Shown piece by piece: positions 1 to 9,249 of a stretch of DNA of 64,000 nucleotides; the stretch's first letter is position 1; every line of letters starts with the position of its first letter. The notes beneath the pieces are model-generated. The model did not search any database, was not told the origin of the DNA, and saw only the letters and a list, made by a program, of their open reading frames with translations. Made by a program: the position numbers and the translations under genes. This DNA comes from Pseudidiomarina marina (GTDB lineage: Bacteria > Pseudomonadota > Gammaproteobacteria > Enterobacterales > Alteromonadaceae): positions 124,001 to 188,000 of the forward strand of contig NZ_PIPZ01000003.1 in assembly GCF_003987045.1 (NCBI RefSeq), given 5' to 3'.

Positions 1-95
1 TTTTTGCTTTAATTTGGTGCAAAGGTGCAAGCGCAACAAGCAATGCTTGCTATACTCAATTCTGAAACTAGACATGCACGATCGCGGAGGATCAC
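1..95 (+). promoter_or_regulatory. glnA leader with two GGTGCA half-sites
   Basis: The leader carries two direct GGTGCA copies at about 17-22 and 25-30. These match the half-site of the enteric NtrC operator (TGCACC-N-GGTGCA), although they are in direct rather than inverted order. A TATACT hexamer at about 52-57 could be a -10 box, and GGAGGATC just upstream of the ATG at 96 is a good ribosome binding site. NtrC control is expected because glnL and glnG follow, but the sites are weak and no clear sigma-54 GG-N10-GC element was found. Confidence 0.3.
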
Positions 96-1508
96 ATGAC
101 AACACCACAAGACGTTATGGCTTACATTGAAGAACACGATGTCAAATTCGTGGATTTACGCTTTACCGATACTAAAGGTAAAGAGCAGCATGTGACCATC
201 CCGGTTTCGCAAATTAATGAAGAGTTCTTCGAAGAAGGCAAGATGTTTGATGGTTCGTCTATTGGTGGCTGGAAAGGCATCAATGAGTCAGACATGGTGC
301 TTATGCCTGATTGTAGCTCGATTGTACTTGACCCGTTCACTGACGAAGTAACGATGAATGTGGTGTGCGACATTCTTGAGCCAGACACCATGCAAGGTTA
401 TGACCGTGACCCGCGTTCAATTGCGCGTCGTGCGGAAGAGTATTTGCAAAGCATGGGCATTGGCGACACGGCGTTCTTCGGTCCGGAGCCTGAGTTTTTC
501 TTGTTCAACGATGTGCGTTTCCACACCGACATGAGCGGTAGCTTCTATAAAATTGAAGCAGAAGAAGCGAAGTGGAACTCGGGCAAAGAATACAAAGATG
601 GTAACTTGGCGCACCGTCCAGGTGTGAAAGGCGGTTACTTCCCAGTACCACCCGTTGATTCAGCGCACGATATTCGTAGCACCATGAGCACCGTGATGGA
701 AGACATGGGCTTAGTCGTTGAAGCGCACCACCATGAAGTGGCAACTGCCGGTCAAAACGAGGTGGCAACCCGCTTTAATACGTTGGTGAAAAAAGCTGAC
801 GAGATTCAAATCTATAAGTATGTAGTACATAACGTTGCGCATTCATACGGTATGACCGCTACCTTTATGCCGAAGCCAATTGTTGGTGATAACGGTTCTG
901 GTATGCACGTTCACATGTCAATTAGCAAAGACGGCAAGAACTTATTCGCAGGCGATCAGTACGGTGGCTTGAGCGAAATGGCGCTTTACTACATTGGCGG
1001 TATCATCAAACATGCGCGTGCTTTGAACGCGTTCTGTAACCCAACCACCAACTCGTACAAACGTTTGGTGCCAGGCTACGAAGCACCGGTTATGTTGGCG
1101 TACTCTGCGCGTAACCGTTCTGCGTCAATTCGTATTCCTGTGGTTGCTAGTGCAAAAGCGCGTCGTATTGAGGTGCGTTTCCCTGACCCAGCGGCGAACC
1201 CTTACTTGTGTTTTGCAGCGCTGTTGATGGCTGGTCTTGATGGTATTAAGAACAAGATCCATCCTGGCGATGCGATGGATAAAGACTTGTATGATTTGCC
1301 AGCAGAAGAAGCGAAAGAAATTCCAACCGTATGTCACTCATTAGAGATGGCCTTGGAAGCATTGGATAAAGACCGTGAGTTCTTAACTGCTGGCGGTGTA
1401 TTTACTGATGACATGATTGATGCGTACATTAAGTTGCGTCACCACGAAGTGATGAAACTGAAAATGACCACGCACCCAATTGAGTTTGATTTGTACTATA
1501 GCGTTTAA
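96..1508 (+). CDS. glnA: Glutamine synthetase, type I
   Basis: Makes glutamine from glutamate, ammonia and ATP as a cytoplasmic dodecamer, the entry point of nitrogen assimilation. The 470 residues match the usual length of bacterial GSI. Seen directly are the [10 protein letters not shown] segment near the N-terminus, the [12 protein letters not shown] metal-binding stretch, the [10 protein letters not shown] and HVHMS ATP and glutamate site motifs, and NRSASIRIP. The adenylylation loop [10 protein letters not shown] places the modifiable tyrosine at about residue 399, so the enzyme is probably controlled by GlnE. A strong GGAGG site precedes the ATG. It heads the nitrogen cluster with glnL and glnG downstream. 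Identification is secure. Confidence 0.98.
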   Translation: MTTPQDVMAYIEEHDVKFVDLRFTDTKGKEQHVTIPVSQINEEFFEEGKMFDGSSIGGWKGINESDMVLMPDCSSIVLDPFTDEVTMNVVCDILEPDTMQGYDRDPRSIARRAEEYLQSMGIGDTAFFGPEPEFFLFNDVRFHTDMSGSFYKIEAEEAKWNSGKEYKDGNLAHRPGVKGGYFPVPPVDSAHDIRSTMSTVMEDMGLVVEAHHHEVATAGQNEVATRFNTLVKKADEIQIYKYVVHNVAHSYGMTATFMPKPIVGDNGSGMHVHMSISKDGKNLFAGDQYGGLSEMALYYIGGIIKHARALNAFCNPTTNSYKRLVPGYEAPVMLAYSARNRSASIRIPVVASAKARRIEVRFPDPAANPYLCFAALLMAGLDGIKNKIHPGDAMDKDLYDLPAEEAKEIPTVCHSLEMALEALDKDREFLTAGGVFTDDMIDAYIKLRHHEVMKLKMTTHPIEFDLYYSV

Positions 1509-1548
1509 CGAAAGAGCGCTTTAGTTACATAAGAGGAAACAACGAACG

Positions 1549-2142
1549 ATGAAACCACTGGCACTCGCAGCCATTCTGTTAACGTTTTTGATTGGCTTGG
1601 CGCTGCACGTTGATCCGTCAACGGCGCAGGTTTATAAAAAACGGAATGCGGATGGCACCGTGACTTACAGCGATCAGCCGATTCAAGGTGCTGAGAAAGT
1701 TGAAGTGGAAGCGGCGCCAGTGACAGAGTTCGCGAAGTCAAATGCGGCTGCTCAAGTTGAGCAGTCGCAGCCTTCCGCCGAGCAAGCTGGCGAAGCAGAG
1801 GGCGGTGACGAAATCCCAACAGAATTCTCGGTGACGATTACCTCGCCGGAGTATCAGGCACCAATTCGTGCCAATAACGGTCAGTTTGATGTGCTCTGGC
1901 AATCGGAGCCAGAAAAACTGCCGGAAGGCTACAACTATGAGTTATACGTTGACGGCGTGATGTCGTGGTCGGGTAGCGATAGCAATCAAGCCACACTGAT
2001 GGATGTTGCGCGCGGTGAGCGTCGTATCTACCTTCGCATTGTTGATGCAAATGGTGGTGAAGTAGCGCGCTCAGATACCTTAGTGGTGTATGTACTGCGT
2101 GTTGCAATTTCAGGTGCGGGTTCAAATGGCGGCGGAGCCTGA
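1549..2142 (+). CDS. DUF4124 domain-containing exported protein
   Basis: A 197-residue exported protein of unknown function. Residues 1-26 form a signal peptide. The DUF4124 segment follows at once (VYKKRNADGTVTYSDQP, about residues 28-45), then an acidic low-complexity linker rich in Glu, Ala and Gln, and a C-terminal half that looks like an immunoglobulin-type beta sandwich (roughly 90-190). AGAGGAAA lies upstream of the ATG. Its last codons overlap the likely start of glnL by 17 bases, so the two are co-transcribed. The glnA-DUF4124-glnL order is commonly seen in marine gammaproteobacteria, but no role in nitrogen control can be read from the sequence. Confidence 0.85.
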   Translation: MKPLALAAILLTFLIGLALHVDPSTAQVYKKRNADGTVTYSDQPIQGAEKVEVEAAPVTEFAKSNAAAQVEQSQPSAEQAGEAEGGDEIPTEFSVTITSPEYQAPIRANNGQFDVLWQSEPEKLPEGYNYELYVDGVMSWSGSDSNQATLMDVARGERRIYLRIVDANGGEVARSDTLVVYVLRVAISGAGSNGGGA

Positions 2143-3295
2143 GCGCGATAGTTTGCCGATAAGCGATTGCACCACCGTGGTGCAACCGCATTTAAATCAA
2201 TTGCTCACGGCAGTGATTCTGTTAGACGAGCAACTTCATATTGAGTACATGAACGCCGCAGCAGAAGCGATTTTAGATGGCAGCTTGCGGCGCTTTCAAC
2301 ATCAGCCTTTTTTTAGTCTCTTCCATTTCAGCAGTCTTGATCCCTCGGTTGTACAACAAGCGCTCCAAGACGAACAATCGGTTTCTGATAGCGACGTATC
2401 GTTGGTGCTGCATGACGGCCAGCGCATTACCATTGAGTTTATCGCACAGCCGTTGCGGCAATCTGACGGTCGCCTCACGATCTTGCTCGAGCTGCGTCAA
2501 ATTGATCAAATTCGCCGCATTAATCAAGAAACCCGTCAGCAACAGCAACTACAAGCGGCGCAAAGTATGGTGCGCGGGCTGGCCCATGAAATTAAAAATC
2601 CGCTCGGCGGCTTGCGCGGTGCAGCGCAATTATTAGCAGGCGAACTCGATGACCCAGCGTTGCGTGAATACACCGATTTGATTATTCGCCAGGCCGACCG
2701 CTTAAGTACTCTGGTAGACCGGATGCTCGGCTCGAATCAAATTCAAACCCGCGAGCCAGCCAATATTCATGCGTTGTTGGAACATGTCGTACAGGTCGCG
2801 CGTCTTGGTGCTGACTTGAATGTCCGCTGGGTGAAAGATTACGATCCGAGTCTGCCAGATCTCACGATGGCGTCTGAGCAACTTGAACAAGTGTTATTGA
2901 ATTTAGTCATGAATGCCTGCGATGCGTTGCAAGAAAGTCACACGCCCGAACCGACGATATGCTTACGTACCCGCATCGTGCACCAACAGACCATACATGG
3001 CACGCGGTACCGCCAGTGTGCGGTGGTTGTGGTGCAAGACAATGGACCAGGAATTCCGGCGGCGCTACGAGACACATTATTTTATCCGATGGTGAGTGGT
3101 CGCGCTGGTGGAACCGGTTTGGGCTTATCCATCGCGCAAAATTTGGTACACCAACATGCTGGCAAAATAGAAGTGAGTTCTGAACCGGGGCATACCGAAT
3201 TTAGCGTTTATTTACCGTACATTGAAACCCGTGTCGACACGCCGCTTGGTGACAAACAGAAATCGACAAGCAATAAGGAAAGCCGCCGTGAGTGA
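2126..3295 (+). CDS. glnL: Nitrogen regulation sensor histidine kinase NtrB
   Basis: Cytoplasmic kinase and phosphatase that sets NtrC phosphorylation in response to PII. From the ATG at 2126 it has 389 residues. A PAS-like sensor region covers about 25-120. The dimerisation helix with AHEIKNPLGG carries the phospho-accepting His at about residue 154. N, G1 and G2 boxes of the ATPase domain follow (NLVMNACDAL, DNGPGIP, GGTGLGLSIA). An in-frame start further upstream would lengthen the overlap with the DUF4124 gene, and 2126 gives a normal NtrB N-terminus. It overlaps glnG by 8 bases. The kinase motifs and the partner regulator make the assignment firm. Confidence 0.93.
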   Translation: MAAEPERDSLPISDCTTVVQPHLNQLLTAVILLDEQLHIEYMNAAAEAILDGSLRRFQHQPFFSLFHFSSLDPSVVQQALQDEQSVSDSDVSLVLHDGQRITIEFIAQPLRQSDGRLTILLELRQIDQIRRINQETRQQQQLQAAQSMVRGLAHEIKNPLGGLRGAAQLLAGELDDPALREYTDLIIRQADRLSTLVDRMLGSNQIQTREPANIHALLEHVVQVARLGADLNVRWVKDYDPSLPDLTMASEQLEQVLLNLVMNACDALQESHTPEPTICLRTRIVHQQTIHGTRYRQCAVVVVQDNGPGIPAALRDTLFYPMVSGRAGGTGLGLSIAQNLVHQHAGKIEVSSEPGHTEFSVYLPYIETRVDTPLGDKQKSTSNKESRRE

Positions 3296-4682
3296 CATAT
3301 GGATATTAGATGACGATAGCTCCATTCGCTGGGTACTCGAGCGAGCCCTCGCGCGGGCAGGCCTTGCCACTACCAGTTTTGCTGATGCGCAAAGCCTGTA
3401 TGATGCACTTGAACAAGCAACGCCGAAGGTACTGCTGACTGATATTCGTATGCCGGGCGACGACGGCCTACAGGTTTTGCGGAAGCTATCGACTGACTAT
3501 CCGCAGGTGGCAGTCATTGTGATGACCGCGCACTCCGATCTTGATTCTGCCGTTAGCGCCTTTCAAGGCGGCGCTTTTGAGTACCTCGCCAAGCCATTCG
3601 ATTTAGATGAAGTGGTACATACTGTCAGTCGTGCGTTAACGCGAGAAACCACCGCGCAAGATGTCAATCATGACGCAGATACAGCCACAGAAGTACGCGA
3701 AATTATCGGTAACGCACCGGCCATGCAGGATGTCTTCCGCGCTATCGGGCGTTTATCCCACTCAAGTGTCACCGTGCTGATTACCGGTGCTTCCGGCAGC
3801 GGGAAAGAGTTAGTCGCGCGCGCTTTGCATCAACACAGCCCGCGCGCCAACAAGCCATTTATTGCCCTGAATATGGCGGCTATTCCTGCTGATCTCATTG
3901 AATCGGAGCTGTTCGGTCACGAAAAAGGGGCCTTCACTGGCGCCACACACAAACGCCAAGGTCGTTTCGAACAAGCGCACGGCGGTACTTTGTTCCTTGA
4001 TGAAATTGGTGATATGCCATTGGCGGTGCAGACGCGCTTGCTGAGGGTATTGGCCGAAGGGCAGTTCTATCCGGTGGGCAGCTATCAACCGGTAAAAGTC
4101 GATGTCCGAATTATTGCAGCCACGCACCAGCATCTTGAACAACGGGTAAGCGAAGGCGCGTTTCGCGAAGATCTTTTTCACCGGCTCAATGTCATTCGCC
4201 TGCAACTCCCCAGTCTTGCTGAGCGACGCGAAGATATTCCGCAACTGGCGCAACACTTTTTGCAAAATGCGGCCAAAGAACTCGGTGGCTCAGCAAAGCG
4301 ATTAACCGCAGCTGCCGAGCAAGTATTGCAACAAGCACCATGGCCTGGAAACGTTCGCCAGTTAGAAAACACCTGTCGCTGGCTAACCGTCATGGCGCCG
4401 GGGCAAATGATCGATGTGCCTGATTTACCTGAAGATTTATTTCCTGAAGTTAGTAAAATGGCGCAGGAAAATTCCGCTCAATGGTATACACTGTTACGCA
4501 CCGAATTAAAAAATCGATGCGAAGCAGGCGATACCCATATCTTAGATGACCTGCTACCTAGCATTGAACGGTTAGCGCTTGATGTTGCCTTAGAGTATAC
4601 CGAAGGCCATAAACAAAAAGCTGCCGAACTTTTAGGTTGGGGCCGCAATACCGTGGCTCGTAAGCTGAACGAATCAAAATAA
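3288..4682 (+). CDS. glnG: Nitrogen regulation response regulator NtrC
   Basis: Sigma-54-dependent activator of nitrogen genes. The GTG at 3288 is chosen as the start because AAGGAAAG lies just upstream and the receiver domain begins at once ([11 protein letters not shown]). The receiver spans about 1-120 with the phosphorylated Asp at about 52 (DIRMPG). The AAA+ domain has Walker A GASGSGKE, the sigma-54 contact motif GAFTGA and Walker [13 protein letters not shown] Fis-type helix-turn-helix closes the 464-residue protein ([19 protein letters not shown]). Length and domain order match enterobacterial NtrC. Confidence 0.95.
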   Translation: MSDIWILDDDSSIRWVLERALARAGLATTSFADAQSLYDALEQATPKVLLTDIRMPGDDGLQVLRKLSTDYPQVAVIVMTAHSDLDSAVSAFQGGAFEYLAKPFDLDEVVHTVSRALTRETTAQDVNHDADTATEVREIIGNAPAMQDVFRAIGRLSHSSVTVLITGASGSGKELVARALHQHSPRANKPFIALNMAAIPADLIESELFGHEKGAFTGATHKRQGRFEQAHGGTLFLDEIGDMPLAVQTRLLRVLAEGQFYPVGSYQPVKVDVRIIAATHQHLEQRVSEGAFREDLFHRLNVIRLQLPSLAERREDIPQLAQHFLQNAAKELGGSAKRLTAAAEQVLQQAPWPGNVRQLENTCRWLTVMAPGQMIDVPDLPEDLFPEVSKMAQENSAQWYTLLRTELKNRCEAGDTHILDDLLPSIERLALDVALEYTEGHKQKAAELLGWGRNTVARKLNESK

Positions 4683-4690
4683 CAGCACCG

Positions 4691-4706
4691 GTAAAAGTTC
4701 TGTAAA
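4691..4706 (+). promoter_or_regulatory. CpxR box upstream of cpxR
   Basis: GTAAA at 4691-4695 and GTAAA at 4702-4706 are separated by six bases, which fits the enterobacterial CpxR consensus GTAAA-N4-8-GTAAA. It lies about 85 bases before the cpxR start in the 107-base gap after glnG, so it probably mediates autoregulation of the cpxRA operon. A reversed half-site (TTTAC) occurs at about 4731-4735. Confidence 0.65.
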
Positions 4707-4789
4707 CACGGTATCAAGCGCCGTTGAATCTTTACATAATTAAGAACACCGATTATAAGCTGTAGACTAACAGGCAGGACGACATCCCC

Positions 4790-5467
4790 ATGACTAAGTT
4801 ATTACTTGTAGATGATGACGCAGAATTAAGCAGTATGTTGGAGCAAATTCTCACCAAGGAAGGTTATCAATTAACCCTAGCACCAGACGGTGAAATTGGC
4901 CTACAACGTGCATTAAGCGGCTCTTATGATTTGATTCTACTTGATGTGATGTTGCCAGGTATTGATGGCTTCCAACTATTACAGCGTTTACGTCAGCAAC
5001 TACGCAGTACGCCCGTACTTATGTTAACCGCGCGTGGCGATGATGACGATCGCGTACAAGGCCTTGAACTTGGCGCAGATGATTATTTGCCAAAACCGTT
5101 TAATCCACGCGAATTAGTAGCGCGTGTAAAAGCGTTATTGCGTCGTACGCCAAATACCTCAGTGCGTCCAGAGCCGCTTGAGTATGCCGGTTTCCACGTG
5201 AACCCACTGCAGAACGAAGTGCGTTGTGACGAGCAGCTATTAGAACTCACGCCAACTGAATTTGATATCTTGCGGGCGCTGGTGCAGGGCAAAGGCCAAG
5301 TGGTCAGTAAAGACCAACTTTCAGTAGCGGCACTCGGTCGTCAATTGGCGCCATTTGATCGTAGCCTTGATGTGCATATCAGTAATATTCGTAAGAAAAT
5401 TGATCATAATCCAGAGCGCATTCAAACCGTGCGTGGCCGAGGATATCGTTTACTTCAATTAGCATGA
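4790..5467 (+). CDS. cpxR: Envelope stress response regulator CpxR
   Basis: OmpR-family response regulator, 225 residues. The receiver domain has the acidic pair LLLVDDD, the phospho-acceptor Asp at about 52 (LLDVMLPG) and the conserved Lys in LPKPF. A winged helix-turn-helix occupies the C-terminal half and ends in the typical VRGRGYRLL. The ALGRQLAPFDRSLDVHISN segment closely parallels E. coli CpxR. It is followed after seven bases by its kinase and preceded by a CpxR box, so context and sequence agree. It is expected to control periplasmic folding and envelope maintenance genes. Confidence 0.92.
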   Translation: MTKLLLVDDDAELSSMLEQILTKEGYQLTLAPDGEIGLQRALSGSYDLILLDVMLPGIDGFQLLQRLRQQLRSTPVLMLTARGDDDDRVQGLELGADDYLPKPFNPRELVARVKALLRRTPNTSVRPEPLEYAGFHVNPLQNEVRCDEQLLELTPTEFDILRALVQGKGQVVSKDQLSVAALGRQLAPFDRSLDVHISNIRKKIDHNPERIQTVRGRGYRLLQLA

Positions 5468-5474
5468 GGCCGCC

Positions 5475-6899
5475 ATGCAAATTCGCTGGTACCATTCGCT
5501 AACACTCCGACTGTTGCTCCTGTTCTGGGCGCTGCTTTTCGCAGTGGCCAGCAGCGGTTTCTTGTTAGCGATTTGGTATGCCCAGCCGGAAACGGCAAAG
5601 CCGCTTCCACAAGAAGTGCAAGAAACGCTGTCACCGCTGCTGAGTGACCAGGTAACATTTGCATCACTCACGCCAGGGCGGCTGCTGGCCGGTAACTATC
5701 GGGTTGCCGCCGCCGTTACGCCAGAAGAAGGCCCGAATCGGCTGCAACTTGAACCGAACTTGGCCAATACTCACCGCCGCGAATTACTACGTCAGCTCGA
5801 TGCCGACCAGCCTGAACAACTGCGCTTGCCAAACGGCATGCTCGTGGGGCCATTCAAACTGGATACGCAACGTATTCTGTTGATTCGTCCGTTGAGCGAA
5901 GACGAGCGTGTCGATCAGAAAATAAATTCAGAGCGTGCCGAACAAGCGCAAACCATGGTGCTGTTGTTTGGCTCGCTTGCAATTGCGGTATTACTCGGTT
6001 TTTGGTTGGTGCTACCGTTGAAGCGATTAATCAGTGCTACGCGCGAAATTGCTGCCGGCGCAGACAAACTTCACCTCAAACGTTTACCGCGCCGTACCGA
6101 CGAACTCGGTGAGCTTGCGCGAGCACTAGAAACCGCCGCCCACGATTTAAAAGTGTCACGCGATGCCCAGCGCCGTCTTTTGAGTGACGTGTCACATGAA
6201 TTACGCTCGCCACTAGCACGTATGCAAGTGGCGTTAATGCTCAGTCAAGATGACGACAATCCCGATGCGACGAACCCGCATCTGACACAAATGAGCCGTG
6301 ATGTGGAGCGCCTCGGCACCATCATTGAGCGTATCTTGTCGTTGTCACGGCTTGAGAACGGTTTGGTGAAGCTTGATCCGCAACCAATCAATACACATGA
6401 ATTAGCGAAGAGGTTAGCGGCGGATTTGGCCTATGTGGATGCCAAATACGGCGAGCGCGTGTTGGTACTCGATGCCGACTGGCCAATTACGGCAACGGAT
6501 GACGAGTTGCTACGTCTTGTCATCGAAAACCTAGTGCGCAACGCACTGCAATACACCGCAGGTATTATCGAGCTAGATTGCGTACGCCATGACGACAAAA
6601 ATTTTACTATTTTGGTACGTGACCACGGCGATGGTGTACCAGAAGCGCAACTTGCCCAACTGTTTGAACCGTTTTTCCGCGGTGACCCATTGCGTCATCA
6701 TAAAGCTGGCGTTGGGCTTGGTATGGCATTAAGCTTAAGGGCAGCCAATGTGTTGGGTGGCTCAGTTTCCGCACGCAACCACCCAGACGGTGGCCTTGAA
6801 GTATCGGTCAACTTGCCTATTGTGCCAATCGATACCATCACCGAAGACGAACCAACCGAAACTGAAATATCGGAGCAGGAGCCGCAGGAGTCTAATTAA
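5475..6899 (+). CDS. cpxA: Envelope stress sensor histidine kinase CpxA
   Basis: Inner-membrane kinase of 474 residues paired with CpxR. A first membrane helix (about 10-32) and a second (about 158-180, after a periplasmic sensor loop) precede a HAMP domain. The HisKA box SDVSHELRSPLARMQ holds the phosphorylated His. The ATPase domain has NLVRNALQY, DHGDGVPE and a GVGLGMALS G2 box. The C-terminal tail beyond the kinase core is acidic (TEDEPTETEISEQEPQE) and not needed for the fold. Its stop is directly followed by the pldB ATG, so the three genes are probably one transcript. Confidence 0.9.
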   Translation: MQIRWYHSLTLRLLLLFWALLFAVASSGFLLAIWYAQPETAKPLPQEVQETLSPLLSDQVTFASLTPGRLLAGNYRVAAAVTPEEGPNRLQLEPNLANTHRRELLRQLDADQPEQLRLPNGMLVGPFKLDTQRILLIRPLSEDERVDQKINSERAEQAQTMVLLFGSLAIAVLLGFWLVLPLKRLISATREIAAGADKLHLKRLPRRTDELGELARALETAAHDLKVSRDAQRRLLSDVSHELRSPLARMQVALMLSQDDDNPDATNPHLTQMSRDVERLGTIIERILSLSRLENGLVKLDPQPINTHELAKRLAADLAYVDAKYGERVLVLDADWPITATDDELLRLVIENLVRNALQYTAGIIELDCVRHDDKNFTILVRDHGDGVPEAQLAQLFEPFFRGDPLRHHKAGVGLGMALSLRAANVLGGSVSARNHPDGGLEVSVNLPIVPIDTITEDEPTETEISEQEPQESN

Positions 6900-7874
6900 A
6901 TGTACACGGATGACGACCCGCAATGGATCCGTTTCTTCACGCAACAAATACAACCATTTTGGCGCGATCACGTTGAAGCTAATCACTTACCTCGCCCTGA
7001 TGGTGTGGTCTTGCATTGGTTTTTACACCGACCAGTGCATCCGCAAGGGCTTATTATCATTTGCCCAGGACGCATTGAAGCGTCATTAAAATATCAGGAG
7101 TTGGTTTGGCAGTTGGCGCAAGCAAACTATGCGGTGGCTATTGTCGATCACCGCGGCCAGGGCTTCTCTGACCGTCTTAGCAACAATCCACACCACGGCC
7201 ATATTGATCAGTTTCAAGATTTTGTTGATGACCTTGACGCTGTGGCGCAAGAAGCAACGCGTATTTATCCTCGCGTCCCCCATTATTTGCTGGCGCACTC
7301 TATGGGCGGTGCCATTAGTGCATTGTATTTAGCGCAGCACAAACACAGCATACGCAAAGCTGTATTGTCATCACCTATGCTCGGGTTGCTTACCGGTGAT
7401 AAGCCACAGTGGTTAGCAAAAACGTTTGCCATTGGTGGCGCGCTATTAAATCGTTGGTTCAGCCCAAAGCATCCATGGTACTTTTTTGGCATGGCTGACT
7501 ATCGGTATGTGCCCTTTGACGAAAACGAACTTACCCATAGCGAAGCGCGCTATCAAATGTTCCGCGATGCCTATGAAGAAAATCCGCAAATACAATTAGG
7601 GGGCCCTACCTTCAATTGGCTGGCGCAGGCCTTTGCCGCCATACGTGCCGCCCATCAACAAGCGGATCGTATTGAAGTGCCAATTCTGCTGCTTCAATCA
7701 GGTGCCGATACGGTTGTGGATAATCAAGCGCAACTTAAGTTTTTCAATAAGCTTGGCAATGACCAAAGCCAAATCAAATGCATCGACGGCGCCAAACACG
7801 AGCTCTTTATGGAGTCGGATCGCTATCGTCAGCCGGCGCTTGATGCGGTATTGGGCTGGTTTCAGCCTGACTAA
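6900..7874 (+). CDS. pldB: Lysophospholipase L2-like alpha/beta hydrolase
   Basis: Serine hydrolase of 324 residues of the PldB / monoglyceride lipase family, expected to release fatty acid from lysophospholipids or monoglycerides. The nucleophile elbow AHSMGGA carries the catalytic Ser (about 139). HRGQGFSDR marks the oxyanion-side loop. QSGADTVVD and the terminal [10 protein letters not shown] supply the Asp and His. No signal peptide is present. The ATG follows the cpxA stop without a gap, with an AGGAG inside the end of cpxA as ribosome site. Its last 68 bases overlap the end of fieF on the other strand. Confidence 0.82.
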   Translation: MYTDDDPQWIRFFTQQIQPFWRDHVEANHLPRPDGVVLHWFLHRPVHPQGLIIICPGRIEASLKYQELVWQLAQANYAVAIVDHRGQGFSDRLSNNPHHGHIDQFQDFVDDLDAVAQEATRIYPRVPHYLLAHSMGGAISALYLAQHKHSIRKAVLSSPMLGLLTGDKPQWLAKTFAIGGALLNRWFSPKHPWYFFGMADYRYVPFDENELTHSEARYQMFRDAYEENPQIQLGGPTFNWLAQAFAAIRAAHQQADRIEVPILLLQSGADTVVDNQAQLKFFNKLGNDQSQIKCIDGAKHELFMESDRYRQPALDAVLGWFQPD

Positions 7875-8781
7875 CTTCGTCGCGAATCTCTTTTGGAACC
7901 ACGGATAGCGGGTCCATGTGAATAATCACCTCGGTGTAATCGAACAGGTTGGCGACAGCGAGTTCCGCTTTATCGGCGATATCATGGGCTTGGCGAAGGT
8001 TGAGGTTATCGTCGAGTTCAATATGGCATTGCACAAAGCGAGTCGGGCCCGCCGAGCGCGTTTTTAAGCCATGTAGTCCACGAACACCCTGAATGCCTTT
8101 GATGGTATCGATAATCAGCTGTTTCTCAGCATCCGGTAGCTCACGATCCATAAGCGATTGAAATGCACTCCAACCAATACGCACCGCGCCTTGCGCCAAG
8201 AACACCGCAATAATAATGGCGAAGATGCTATCCGCCCAAAGCCAACCGTAGGCACTGAGAACTAGTGCGACAATAACGGCGCTGTTGAGGAGTAAATCGG
8301 AAGTAAAATGCAAAGCGTCGGCTGAAATTGCCTGCGAACCGGTTTTTTTAATCGCCACCCGCTGCAACACGACCAACGCCAGCGTTAACACAATCGCGAA
8401 CACCGAAACATACACACCAATTTCCGCTTGTCGCACCGGCGTACCTTGAATCCACTGCTGCACGCTATGTATGAGCAGCAACATAGCTGAGCCGGTAATC
8501 AAAGCCGACTGAACGAGCGCCGCTAATGATTCGGCTTTGCCGTGCCCAAAGCGGTGTTCGTTATCGGCGGGTTGCACGGCGTAGCGCACCGCAAAAAAGG
8601 TAAACAAACTGGCTAAACTGTCTAACAACGAATCGGTTAAAGACGCCAACATACTGCTCGAATCGGTCATTAACCAAGCAACGACTTTGACGGCAATTAA
8701 GATTAGTGCGACAGAAACTGACGCACGGGTCGCCGTTTTTACCCAGAATACATAGTTCTCGTGAGCGCTGTTAGCTGCCAT
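7807..8781 (-). CDS. fieF: Cation diffusion facilitator FieF (iron/zinc efflux)
   Basis: Proton-coupled divalent metal exporter of the CDF family. Six membrane helices fill the first two thirds. The metal-site pairs are visible as [11 protein letters not shown] in helix 2 and [10 protein letters not shown] in helix 5. The cytoplasmic ferredoxin-like domain ends with [21 protein letters not shown] and IHMDP. The ATG at 8781 is preferred, giving 324 residues, somewhat longer than E. coli FieF (300) because of a Pro- and Asp-rich tail. That tail is encoded in the part antisense to pldB. The start overlaps the end of trmL by 11 bases. Confidence 0.88.
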   Translation of the reverse strand: MAANSAHENYVFWVKTATRASVSVALILIAVKVVAWLMTDSSSMLASLTDSLLDSLASLFTFFAVRYAVQPADNEHRFGHGKAESLAALVQSALITGSAMLLLIHSVQQWIQGTPVRQAEIGVYVSVFAIVLTLALVVLQRVAIKKTGSQAISADALHFTSDLLLNSAVIVALVLSAYGWLWADSIFAIIIAVFLAQGAVRIGWSAFQSLMDRELPDAEKQLIIDTIKGIQGVRGLHGLKTRSAGPTRFVQCHIELDDNLNLRQAHDIADKAELAVANLFDYTEVIIHMDPLSVVPKEIRDEVSQAETSPIPHQAPADDSDPTP

Positions 8782-9235
8782 CAGTAAATCCTTGTTGTCG
8801 CCACGCCTCATAACTCACTATGGCAACCGAGTTGGATAAATTAAGCGAACGATTATTTGGCATCATCGGAATACGAATACGTTGCTCGGGTGCAATCTGC
8901 GCCATGACATCGGGCGCTAAGCCACTGGTTTCAGAGCCAAACAGCAACACATCGCCCGGTTGGTACTGCACCTCAGTATAGCCTCGGGTGCCCTTTGTGG
9001 TAATGGCGTAAATAGCACGATTGCCCATCGCTTCTTTGAATGCGTTGAAATCAGGGTAGCGCTCAACGCGGCTCAAATCATGGTAATCCAACCCAGCACG
9101 ACGTAACTTTTTTTCTTCAAAATCAAACCCAAGCGGTTCAATCAGGTGCAACGTGCAACCGTTGTTAGCAGCAAGGCGGATCACATTGCCAGTATTGGCT
9201 GGCATTACTGGATTAAATAAAGCGATATGGAACAT
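8771..9235 (-). CDS. trmL: tRNA (cytidine(34)-2'-O)-methyltransferase TrmL
   Basis: SPOUT-family enzyme that 2'-O-methylates the wobble base of leucine tRNAs. The 154 residues match E. coli TrmL (157). Seen are the N-terminal [20 protein letters not shown] with the catalytic Asn and Arg, the knot motifs [10 protein letters not shown] and [19 protein letters not shown], and the terminal YEAWRQQGF. It sits between the solute-binding protein gene (14-base gap) and fieF (11-base overlap), so the three are likely co-transcribed even though their functions are unrelated. Confidence 0.94.
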   Translation of the reverse strand: MFHIALFNPVMPANTGNVIRLAANNGCTLHLIEPLGFDFEEKKLRRAGLDYHDLSRVERYPDFNAFKEAMGNRAIYAITTKGTRGYTEVQYQPGDVLLFGSETSGLAPDVMAQIAPEQRIRIPMMPNNRSLNLSNSVAIVSYEAWRQQGFTDGS

Positions 9236-9249
9236 TCCGTGACTCGACG

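Noticed and set aside
1-95. Sigma-54 promoter before glnA
   Set aside because: No GG-N10-GC element at a suitable position was found, so only the NtrC-like half-sites are listed, at low confidence.
3810-4265. Reading frame of 151 codons opposite glnG
   Set aside because: Antisense to the AAA+ domain, with no recognisable motif or start signal.
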